A stretch of 64,000 nt of DNA from Adenophora triphylla var. japonica (taxonomy: Eukaryota > Streptophyta > Magnoliopsida > Asterales > Campanulaceae), in contig JAFEMH010001488.1 in assembly GCA_022495995.1 (NCBI GenBank), forward strand, positions 62,001 to 126,000. The letters are read 5' to 3'. Position numbers and translations under genes: made by a program. Below are positions 55,707 through 64,000 of the stretch, piece after piece. The notes below the pieces were generated by a model. The model was not told the origin of the DNA. It made no database searches and saw only the letters and a list, made by a program, of their open reading frames with translations. The number at the start of each line of letters is the position of its first letter. The first letter of the stretch is position 1.

Positions 55707-56559
55707 AGTCTATCTTCAAAAATAAAAGACCCCAGAGTCATCGTATTTATGTTCGAGTCTCTCGAGTCGTCGATGGCCTTACGCCTAAAGATTATGCGTT
55801 TGTAACATAAACCGCGCTTCCTTATGCTTTGAATAAATGATCGACCTTTACGAGTATCCCCTCATTGCCACTTTAACAAATGATAAATTAACTAATCAAA
55901 AACGAGTTAATAATGATTCACTTGGTAAAGACGCAGACACATTAATGAACAATGCATTAAAACAAATCTTTAAGCATGTTGTCAAACGAGAGGAAAATCG
56001 GGCCCAAGGCTGAGAAGGTTCTAACCAAAATGAATTTGGGAGCTATTTGAAGAGCCCGAAGAGACGCAAATCAAAGAATCACACGGTCAAACCTCGTAGG
56101 TTCTAGTCTTGTTTTCATTCAATCAAGTCCTCCTCGGACATTGTAATTAAGTCTTCAATTTTCCATACATAAGTCTTCTTTCTTTTCTTGCTAGACTTGA
56201 GACATTATTTTGCACCCCACATTACATTTAATGAAATGGTTTTGTTCTATGTGATCACTTGCATTGCTCAACAAGTAATTCCACAAATGATTAATGCTTT
56301 GATTAATTGGTGTGAGAAAGTCAATCGATAGCTCCCCATACACCTTACCATACCCCACACAAAGGCCTCCATCAAGCCATACACTTTCCAAAATATGTCC
56401 CCACCATCACTTTGACCAAGTCAACGACGGCGGGAACATCGAAGGACAACAAAAGGTCACTCGGCATCAAAAGATTGACCCCATGTCGACAACAATCTAG
56501 GGGCTTGCCTTCGCCCTCGTGCGCATCAAGAAAGTTCAAGCGGGGGCTTGCCTTCGCCC
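55707..56559 (+). other. Non-coding part of large element
   Basis: No gag or pol motif. Moderately AT-rich, without recognisable repeats. Confidence 0.5.
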
Positions 56560-56571
56560 TCAAATGCTTCA

Positions 56572-56700
56572 AAAAAAAAAAAAAAAAAAAGAGCTCAAGC
56601 GGAAGGCTGCACAAAAAAAAAAGCTCAAGCGAAGCTACAAAAAAAAAAGCTCAAGCGAAGCTACAAAAAAAAGAGCTCAAGCGAAGCTTCACAAAAATAA
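56572..56700. repeat. A-tract/GCTCAAGCGAAG tandem repeat
   Basis: About four units of GCTCAAGCGAAGCTAC plus a run of 6-19 A. The Lys-rich ORFs here come from the A runs. Confidence 0.9.
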
Positions 56701-56878
56701 ATGAGGTCAGACCCAGGCCAACGATCAAGAAGCAAGGGAGTCATTGAAAAGGCGTCAAATACGACTTGTCAAGAAATCACCTCAAGGCCCGTGCCTCGTC
56801 ATTCAACCTTCCAGGAGCCTTTTCGCGAAGGCCGCACAAATATTCATGCCACGGCCCCAAAGCCAAACACGGTTCAAA

Positions 56879-57460
56879 CCCGAACTACGTCGACTGAGCT
56901 CCTTGTCTTAAGGGAACGTAGGCATCCGAGAAATGGTCCGATCATAAACACATACAAATCCACAAACCCGATCTCATCAATGACCTCTCCTATACACAAA
57001 CCTTCTTTCACACCGGACCAACTCGATCCTTGATACCGGTTGACTTTCTCCTCGTGATTAATCAAAGCATATCGGGTTTAATTGTTGAATAACCGAACAT
57101 CAACAAAGGGTTTTAAGCAAACAAGTGATCATTGTGAACAAATCAAGTTTTCGAAATGTCTCGACAAGTCTTCTTTTTCTACAAAATAGGACAATAGAGC
57201 TAAACAACGATTTTACGTCGTGCAAGGGCTTCCATTACACTTTTACAAGCTTTTCGGTACTCATACTCTCTCAAAGAGTCAAACCCAAAGCATTTCTTTT
57301 GTGCCTACATCAAATAAGGCATTCACACGAGGGGACCCGTTCCCACCTTTTCAAAAATAAATACGCCCTTGCAAGTGTACATTACGAGTCATTTCTTCCA
57401 CAAAGAGGGTCGAACTACGCGGACTGAGCCTCTCGGTCAGGGAACGTAGGCGGCCTTCAT
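56879..57460 (+). other. Two copies of the ACTACG...CGTAGG motif
   Basis: 56879-56925 (GAACTACGTCGACTGAGCTC to GGGAACGTAGGCATC) and 57411-57455 (GAACTACGCGGACTGAGCCT to GGGAACGTAGGCGGC). CTACG and CGTAG can pair across the block. Confidence 0.6.
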
Positions 57461-59216
57461 TGGTTCGGTCTAAGGAATACACAAAATTCCAAAAATTGAT
57501 GCCACGAGGCTCGGGAAAGAAGCAAGCAAGAGATTTTGCGTCTCGACAAAGCTTTAAAAGTAAATCACAAATCATCACGGTTAAAACACTTCTTGATGAG
57601 TTCAAGCACGGTCTACTCTCAAACTCACAACATGCTAAAAGACGACTTAAAACATTTAACAATCAATGTGTGCAACGATGCCGATGAATGGATACTCGGT
57701 GTTTGAAGGTCATTCCATGCTACTCGCGTTTGGCCCTTCATCACTCTTTCCTTTCCTCCCTCGTCCCCAGCGAGTCTTTTTCATTCCCCATGAGCGAGTT
57801 CTGTCTCCCTCATTCCGAGATCGGGAGTCCTCCTTGTCGTGTCAAACGAACCGGTCGCTCTCGGAGCATCGTTCACCGTGCCTCGGCTCGGATCTCCTCC
57901 CTACGAGTGCAAGGGGACCTCTCCCGCCGGTCTGTCAACTCGAGTCACAGTAGTCAAACAAGCGTCTCCCATGACATCACGAGGGTTAGACCAAGCTTAC
58001 GCACTCCTAAGGCTATAGCGGAGACGACAATCTTGCCCCGAGAATTGCTTCACGCTGCTCCCCAAAACCACTTGGAGTGCACTAGATATGCTACTCATAC
58101 CAATCCGGGTACTCGATGGTCAAGACAACATTCTCCGGCATCTAAGGAGCACCGCGGGAGGGAAAGCGGAATACTTCCATACCCTCGGAAAATACATAAA
58201 AGCATCGGGATCTGTCATGCGAAAGAAGCTACCTCCACGTTGGCAATGTCATCCCGGCCCGGCCAAAGAGCTCTGCCTCATCCCGAGCGACGGGAAACAA
58301 GCGACGGAACACGAGAGAAGAGGACCAAGGCAAACACGGAACTCGACAACATAGGAACCTTCTGACGGGCCCTCCTAGTTTCAATCCCCCAAAGGGAAAC
58401 CCACCAGCGAATCGATGCGTACCAAGATGTGCCATCCATCTCTCCCAGCGGAGGCGATCCATGTCCAAGACAAAAGGTCACCGAGCAAACGTCCACGGAC
58501 TAAGAGACGCCGGAGACTCGGGCGTGGTTTGAAGCCTCTCTCGCAACCATAATGCAAGCAAAGCGGGGGCTTCCCCGCATGAATCGGTCCCTCGTCACCG
58601 GATGATCTGCACCGTGGAAGGTTTCCCCTGGAACCAAAGGAGCGATATCCTCGCCCGCCCGACAATGGCTGCCATATCAAGCGAGCACCGTCACATATCT
58701 GAGGTAGCCAACCCCGAAAAGAGTGGCTATCAAGCACAAAGCGAACGCGTCCCCGGGAGACATCACTCCCGCCACCGCTCATGAAAGCTGTCAAAGCTGC
58801 TTGCCCAATTTGCTCGAGAAAACTTGCCAAAGCTGCCTCAGCCTCCATTAACCACAAATGCATTCCCAGCTCATGCGACATGCACAAAAATAATAATAAG
58901 CTAGCAACAATTCCTAGGTCAATCCCGGGAATCACAAATACGTCATTACATCTTAAATAAAATACTTTCTTTGTGCAAATACAAGTGTTTTATAACAGGT
59001 ACAAAAGGTCTGTTGCTCTACAAAAAAAAAAAACAATGGAAAGAGGAAAAGCAAAAGAGCCCTAATCCGATTCATCATCATCCTCCTCCACAAACGAGAA
59101 ATTCGGCATCTCGGCGCCTCACTTGACCACGTCATCGTCCTCGGTGAACCCGGCACCTTCCTCAGCCGGATAATCCAAGAAGTCCACGGGAATAAGAACG
59201 AAGAAGGAAAAAGAAG
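57461..59216 (+). other. Unassigned region of large element
   Basis: Contains ORFs up to 225 codons on + (57688-58365) and 184 on minus (58935-58381), none with features I recognise; GC-rich, stop-poor sequence explains them. On the minus strand about 59190-59067 reads as an acidic tail (DFLDYPAEEGAGF, then EEDDDESD before a stop), possibly the remains of an antisense ORF. No RT or integrase motif. Confidence 0.4.
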
Positions 59217-59945
59217 ATGAGCCGTCCCTCCTCTCCTTGTCCGGCACACAGGCGTCACGTCCTCGCCAAGTTCGAGACGAGAGGTGCTACCTCGCCCTCG
59301 CCAAGTTCGGACGGAGGCTCCATCTCGCCCTCACCGCAAGTTCGAGACGGAGGCGCTACCTCGCCCTCGCCAAGTTCGAGACGGAGGCTCCATCTCGCCC
59401 TCACCGCAAGTTCGAGACGAGGCGCCATCTCGCCCTCGCAAGTTCGAGACGAGGCGCTACCTCACCTCGCAAGTTCGAGACGGGCGCTACCTCGCCCTCG
59501 CCAAGTTCGAGACGGAGGCTCCACCTCGCCCTCACGCAAGTTCGAGACGGAGCGCTACCTCGCCCTCGCAAGTTCGAGACGGGCTCCATCTCGCCCTCGC
59601 AAGTTCGAGACGGGCGCTACCTCGCCCTCACGCAAGTTCGAGACGGGCGCTACCTCGCCCTCGCAAGTTCGGACGAGGCTCCATCTCGCCCTCACGCAAG
59701 TTCGAGACGGGCGCTACCTCGCCCTCGCAAGTTCGAGACGAGGTTCCACCTCGCCTCGCAAGTTCGAGACGGAGGTTCCACCTCGCCCTCACCGCAAGTT
59801 CGAGACGGGCGCTACCTCGCCTCGCAGTTCGAGAGAGGCTCCATCTCGCCCTCACCGCAAGTTCGAGACGGGCGCTACCTCGCCCTCGAAGTTCGGGCGG
59901 AGGTTCCACCTCGCCCTCACCGCAAGTTCGAGCAAGGCTCAGTCG
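59217..59945. repeat. GTTCGAGACGG...CTCGCCCTC minisatellite
   Basis: About 20 units of 27-37 bp, each with AAGTTCGAGACG and CTACCTCGCCCTCGC or CCATCTCGCCCTCACC. The units contain no stop triplet in any forward frame, so three overlapping ORFs of 264-323 codons run through it and encode Arg/Ser/Pro-rich repeats. Unit length varies, so frames mix; coding is doubtful. Confidence 0.93.
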
Positions 59946-60370
59946 CGTCCTCGTCCTTTCGCGGCTTCGAGTCAAAACGCCGGCGCATCCGCGGCATTTC
60001 GGCAACTTCGGTCGGGGCGCCACACGTCCTCGACATTTCAACAACTCGATCGGGCGCCCCGTGCCCTCTAACACTTGACAATTCGGCCAAAGACGCCACC
60101 ATGTCCTCTTCATCTCGGTCGAGAGGTGCCCCGCATCCTCAACAATTCAACTTCCTCCTCGCAAGGTGCCTCCTCCTGCGGGTAAACACGGCAAAGGTAT
60201 GTCAATAAACTTCAAAGCCTTGAAGACATATTTGTAATAAATGCTACATAAAAGAAGAATCCCGGCCACGGCATGATGCCTTTCCAAAAATTCCCACAAA
60301 CAAAGTTCCATATAGGATCCACAAAATGCCCGTCAAACTCGACTTAGGTCCGGACGCCTTAGAATAGTCT

Positions 60371-60775
60371 CAACTTAGGTCATATTCTGAACTAGGTCCC
60401 AACTTAGGGTCATATTCTGAACTAGGTCCCAACTTAGGGTCATACTCTTGAACTAAGTCTCCCTTAGGTCATACTCTGAACTAGGTCCCAACTTAGGTCA
60501 TATTCTGAACTAGGTCCCAACTTAGGTCATACTCTGAACTAGGTCCCAACTTAGGTCATATTCTGAACTAGGTCCCAACTTAGGTCATACTCTGAACTAG
60601 GTCCCAACTTAGGTCATACTCTGAACTAGGTCCCAACTTAGGTCATATTCTGAACTAGGTCCCAACTTAGGTCATACTCTGAACTAGGTCCCAACTTAGG
60701 TCATACTCTGAACTAGGTCCCAACTTAGGTCATACTCTGAACTAGGTCACAACTTAGGTTCATACTCCCGAACTA
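60371..60775. repeat. 29-bp satellite-like array
   Basis: About 13-14 units of GAACTAGGTCCCAACTTAGG plus TCATA(T/C)TCT, very uniform. First and last units are diverged. AACTTAGGT and ACTAGGT are related half-units. Confidence 0.95.
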
Positions 60776-60829
60776 AGCTTCAACTCGGGACATCACCACG
60801 TCCGCTCACCTGAGCCTCGCTACTTCACC

Positions 60830-61130
60830 ACGGGCGGCCGGAAGGCTTTAAACCACTCGGTCAGGAAGACCGTATAAACCTCCCCATCACTATCTCCGGC
60901 CGGGAAGGCTTTAAACCACTCGGTCAGGAGGCGTATAAATCGGCCAAACTACTATCCCCGGCCAGGAAGGCTTTAAACCACTCGGTCAGGAGGCGTATAA
61001 ATCGGCCAAACTACTATCCCCGGCCGGAAGGCTCTAAAGCCACTCGGTCAGGAAGACCGTATAAATCTCCCAAATCACTATCGCCGGCCGGAAGGCCTTA
61101 AACCACCCGATTAGGAAAATCGTAAAATTT
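60830..61130. repeat. 62-bp tandem repeat
   Basis: Five units with GGAAGGCTTTAAACCACTCGG and TCAGGA(A/G)G..CGTATAAA, each ending in ACTATC(C/T)CCGGCC. The last unit is diverged. Confidence 0.9.
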
Positions 61131-61186
61131 CCATCCCGGGATACCACCACGTCCTCACAATTGACCTCGGCGGTCACCGCATATCG

Positions 61187-61545
61187 GGACATCACCCCGT
61201 CCTTATCAGCGACCTCGGCGGTCACACAACACTTTAGGGCACCACCACGCTCACATACGCTCCACAATTTCACGACCTCGAACTACGACCGGGCTTGATT
61301 CCCGCCGGGGATACGTAGGAATCCTATCGCGGGGTCCGGCCATCGACCTATACGGTCGCTCGGGACACCGCACGTCCTTATCAGCGGCCTCGGCGGTCAC
61401 ACAACACTTCGGGGCACCACCACGCCCGCACTCACAAACACTCACCCCACACACGAACTACGATCGGGCTTGATTCCCGCTAGGGATACGTAGGAATCCT
61501 ATCGCGGGGTCCGGCCAGGCGGCCTAACGGTCACATAACGGGACA
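61187..61545. repeat. Duplicated 175-bp block with CGTAGG hairpin motif
   Basis: Two direct copies (about 61187-61360 and 61361-61545) of GGACA..CGTCCTTATCAGCG to CGCGGGGTCCGGCCA. Each contains GAACTACGA.CGGGCTTGAT to GGGATACGTAGGAATCC (61275 and 61455). They lie just upstream of the polypurine tract. Confidence 0.85.
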
Positions 61546-61668
61546 CGCCGTGTCCTCGCGCAGCGACCTACACGGTCACTTCCTCTCCCGGCACGCGATC
61601 CGAGATCAGGACCCTTATCTTATCGACGACCCCACTTCTTTCATAAGTGACGTCGCCGAGGGGCTTAC

Positions 61669-62984
61669 TGTAAGTACCCCAATCTGGATCGCTCTCCGTC
61701 CCAGACATACGACAAAACCGAGAGGCAAACTTCCGGAGGTCATAACTCCTTCATACGAACTCCGATTGAGGCGTGCCATATATGGTTGGAAAGCTCTCGA
61801 CGAGCTAGCTTGCCATCACATTCACAAGAGCATGGAAAGTCCGTACGGACCTCTTTGCATGCCAAAGGTCCGTACGGACCTCTTTGCACCAGACATAATC
61901 ATTACGAAAATCCCCTTAAAGTCCACGAGATTCCCTCAAATCCCGGAAATCCATCATTACCTAAGAGGTCCGTACGGACCTCTTTGCGATTTTCCACTAC
62001 TATAAATAGAGGGCTTCCCCTCCTCATTTTTCACACCTCCCACTTCTCTCTTCCTCCTAAGCCTTGGCTCCCCTTCTAAGACCTTTCGAGGCATTCCCGG
62101 CCCCTTCGGATCCTTCCGAGGCCTTAGAGCCCCCTCGAGGTGCTCAGAAGCCTCTCAGCGCTCCCGAGACGCTCCGCGCTGCCAGAGGCACTCTCGAGGT
62201 ACTCTGAGGCCCCTCGTGGTACTCAGAGGCCTTGCACAGTCTTTCCCACGGTGTCCGGCTCTTTCAGGAGTCAAGCCGGCGATCCCAGGCCTTGCCGAAC
62301 CTCTGCCCGAATCCAACCAACGATTCCAACGCACGCCGAACCTCTGCCCGGCCCGATCCAGACGATCCCCACGCACGCCGAACCTGCGCCCCAGCGCGGC
62401 TACGGTTTCAACTCACGCCGAAACTACTGTCGCGGACAACCGGCATCCCGAAGCAATCCAGGAACGCTACTCAGACCTCAAACACTATTCCCTGCGGAAG
62501 GACGGACACGAACCAACATTGGTAAGGCTTCCTTCCTATTCTATTTCAATACATTTCAATACAATGTAGACATCCGATCTGACATGCATTTTTAAAAGCA
62601 CACACACACACACAACTTTTTAAAGGATATTAGGGGTATCAGAAAGACTCGTTTTACGAGGCGACTCGGAGTGAGCTCTAATATTCTAATATTCTCTTCC
62701 CAGGAGTCATCGACCTCAGAACTCAAAATCTCATCACACAAAAACAGGTTTAAAATTTATCTTTAAGCGATGCCCTTTTCAATGTTTTGGGCTTAATAAA
62801 AACGGCGTGGCGACTCTACAAAATGCGAAAGCAAAACGGCGAGACACCTCCAACGCGCAACGCTAAACGGAATAAGCCGGATCTTAGGGCGCGATTGTGC
62901 TTGCCTCTCGGATCCGGGCGACTTCCCGAACAGCGACGAATGCGAGATGCAGGGGCTCGCGCGCGGCGGATCCGGGTAATTTCA
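61669..62984 (+). repeat. 3' LTR of large gag-only element
   Basis: 1,316 bp, matching 51565-52884 to GGGTAATTTC. Many differences are CCG or CG in one copy against CAG in the other. Confidence 0.88.
61839..62008 (+). promoter_or_regulatory. CGNNCG palindromes and TATA box, 3' LTR
   Basis: GTCCGTACGGAC (61839-61850), AGGTCCGTACGGACCT (61866-61881), AGAGGTCCGTACGGACCTCT (61964-61983), and TATAAATA at 62001-62008. Confidence 0.9.
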
Positions 62985-63081
62985 ATTACCACATGGGACT
63001 CTTTCCCTCCTTTCGGCTGAGCCGAGATTTCCTTACCACGAACCTCCAGTACCGGCTGACCTTTCTAACCGTTAACGCACA

Positions 63082-63630
63082 GTGAATTTGCCTATCTCCC
63101 GGGGCGGTGGCGGTGAGTCAGTCGGAAATGAGAACAGGAATGGATGGATCTATAGCGATGACGACAGTTCAGTAGAAGGGATGAACTTGGAGCCGACGGA
63201 AGTGAAATCCGGAGGGCAAGATGAAGTAGAAAACCACAGACCCAGAATGGGAGATGGTATCACTTCCAAGTGTGTCTGTAGCCTTTGCAAGGACTCGAAA
63301 GAGAAAATGAATGCAAGCTCTGACAAAGCAGAGTATGAATTCCACATCCTGGAATTCAATACTCCTTACAAAGACTTGGTCGGTGAATGGAGGGACTTGA
63401 TCAAAGCCTTAGCTGAAAGAGGGAAGTGGGCTCCACCCGCCGATCTAGAACATGTAAGCGTCATTGAGGCTAAACCCCCATCGGGAAGAGTAGACTCCAT
63501 TGCAGTGCTAAGAGTTACCCCTGAGACCTTGTCTGAAGAAGAGTGTATGGATGCCCTAGAAAGAGTCTTAAGGTTCGAAGCGACCCCGGTCCCCTTTATG
63601 TCCTACGATGACAATGATGTTTTTTGGTAA
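63082..63630 (+). CDS. Unidentified ORF 1, 182 codons
   Basis: Not recognised. The ATG at 63082 opens a frame with a Gly-rich start, an acidic segment (SDDDSSVEGMNLEPTEVKSG), a CxxC-x-xC-like CVCSLC (about residue 72), then FNTPYKDLVGEWRDLIKALA, a predicted helix, and VSVIEAKPPSGRVDSIAVLR. Codon use is smooth and the amino-acid composition balanced, unlike the minisatellite ORFs, so I think it was coding. It ends at TAA 63628-63630, next to a run of six T. It could be part of a retroelement polyprotein or a host gene fragment; it lies beside an LTR. No family could be assigned. Confidence 0.5.
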   Translation: MNLPISRGGGGESVGNENRNGWIYSDDDSSVEGMNLEPTEVKSGGQDEVENHRPRMGDGITSKCVCSLCKDSKEKMNASSDKAEYEFHILEFNTPYKDLVGEWRDLIKALAERGKWAPPADLEHVSVIEAKPPSGRVDSIAVLRVTPETLSEEECMDALERVLRFEATPVPFMSYDDNDVFW

Positions 63631-63863
63631 TCCCCAAGTTAGAGGAAAAGTCCAAGGTGCCCCTTATATGGCGCCAAGTATCCCGACCTGCTTTTGCCCT
63701 TATTGGTCATCAGAGTCAAGATGAGAGTTCTCACGGGAGTTACTGTAGTGATACTGAGGAAGTCACAGTCGAAATGCCAGAAGGAACAGTAGAGGAGTGG
63801 TTAGCCCAGAAGCCGAAAAGCCCAGAAACCTTCCCGATAGTAAAGAACAGGAACCCGCCATGA
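63624..63863 (+). CDS. Unidentified ORF 2, 79 codons
   Basis: Overlaps the end of ORF 1 in another frame, entered after the T run at 63618-63623. It encodes KSKVPLIWRQVSRPAFALIG and a Glu/Thr-rich tail (CSDTEEVTVEMPEGTVEEWL). The continuation of similar acidic, well-balanced composition suggests it is the same ancestral ORF after a frameshift or sequence error. Its TGA overlaps an ATG (ATGA at 63860-63863). Confidence 0.42.
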   Translation: MVIPKLEEKSKVPLIWRQVSRPAFALIGHQSQDESSHGSYCSDTEEVTVEMPEGTVEEWLAQKPKSPETFPIVKNRNPP

Positions 63864-64000
63864 GGTTTGACCCTGCAGAAATCCTTCTCGATGATGGAAT
63901 CTCCCACTTCAGAAAGTGTTTGGACAATGTCAAAGATGCCGTCAGAAGGCTGACCCCCAAAGAAAGAAGGGATATGATTGACAGTGATGAGGAATGTGAC
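63860..64000 (+). CDS. Unidentified ORF 3, runs off the window
   Basis: Open from ATG 63860 to the end of the window: MRFDPAEILLDDGISHFRKC, then NVKDAVRRLTPKERRDMIDS. It is in a third frame relative to ORFs 1 and 2. Composition again looks like real protein. Partial at its 3' end; function unknown. Confidence 0.4.
   Translation, partial: MRFDPAEILLDDGISHFRKCLDNVKDAVRRLTPKERRDMIDSDEECD

Larger units (their letters stand above)
51565..62984 (+). mobile_element. Large gag-only Ty3-type element with tandem arrays
   Basis: LTRs 51565-52884 and 61669-62984 start TGTAAGTACCCCAATCTGGA. A TTGGCGACTCTCTTTGGGG primer site follows the 5' LTR, and GCCGAGGGGCTTAC precedes the 3' LTR. Between them are decayed gag pieces, then about 5 kb without pol and several minisatellites. 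Primer site type, a gag GHTTDNC motif and the ACTACG...CGTAGG hairpin link it to the lineage of the 6345-14251 element. No target duplication was found (acatt against attac), so it may be a recombinant or the ends have decayed. Confidence 0.82.

Noticed and set aside
56519..56747. Lys-rich ORFs
   Set aside because: Result of A runs in a tandem repeat.
58381..58935. 184-codon minus ORF
   Set aside because: Within the large gag-only element, overlaps equally long plus ORFs, low stop density, no motif recognised. Kept only as part of the unassigned region.
59401..60113. Minus-strand ORFs over the minisatellite
   Set aside because: Repeat translations; the array is stop-poor on both strands.
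60371..60775. 29-bp repeats resembling CRISPR repeats in length
   Set aside because: There are no spacers between units; it is a simple tandem array.

Overview
The window looks like plant nuclear DNA, probably a eudicot: it is AT-rich outside the repeats, carries Stowaway, hAT and CACTA elements of plant type, and is filled with plant Ty1/copia and Ty3/gypsy LTR retrotransposons. I could not support a single intact host gene, tRNA gene or rRNA gene. Almost every coding-like stretch is the decayed gag, protease, integrase, reverse transcriptase or RNase H of a retrotransposon, or an extra ORF carried by one. The species cannot be named from the sequence alone.

Layout. Bases 1-3639 are non-coding and hold four Stowaway MITEs and a palindrome-rich foldback element. 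Bases 3640-38359 are one old Ty3/gypsy element of Tat type, in + orientation, that has been opened by a nest of later insertions. (1) A gag-only element (6345-14251, minus orientation, 5-bp duplication acagg) sits in its gag. (2) A second non-autonomous Ty3-type element (14482-20487, minus) sits in its protease; its right LTR is cut short and the Tat pol is missing beyond it. (3) A Ty1/copia element (22982-37852) sits in the Tat 3' LTR. (4) A 8.5-kb Ty3 element (27290-35794, minus, duplication ccata) sits inside the copia reverse transcriptase. Between (2) and (3) lies an antisense ORF of the Tat element with two likely introns. Bases 38360-40117 hold more Stowaways and a second copy of the foldback element. 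A second copia element with a perfect duplication gatta occupies 40118-45285. Bases 45286-51564 hold MITEs, two hAT non-autonomous elements with perfect 8-bp duplications, and a gypsy-type (Transposase_28-like) ORF with two stop codons. Bases 51565-62984 are an 11.4-kb gag-only Ty3-type element full of tandem arrays. From 63082 to the end is an unidentified set of three ORFs in successive frames.

The most interesting signal is shared by unrelated elements. In six LTR families, Ty1 and Ty3 alike, the stretch just upstream of the TATA box carries two to eight short GC-rich palindromes whose arms differ between families but whose centre is CGNNCG (for example TGCTCGGCCGAGCA, TTGCACGATCGTGCAA, CTTGGGCGACCGCCCAAG, ATATCTCGCGCGAGATAT, AGAGGTCCGTACGGACCT). 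This looks like a promoter module acquired or kept independently by several families. Other notable points are the GGATATCC foldback family, conserved hairpin modules in the gag-only elements, a minisatellite that is open in all three forward frames, and a repeated CAG/CG discrepancy between paired repeat copies that may be technical.
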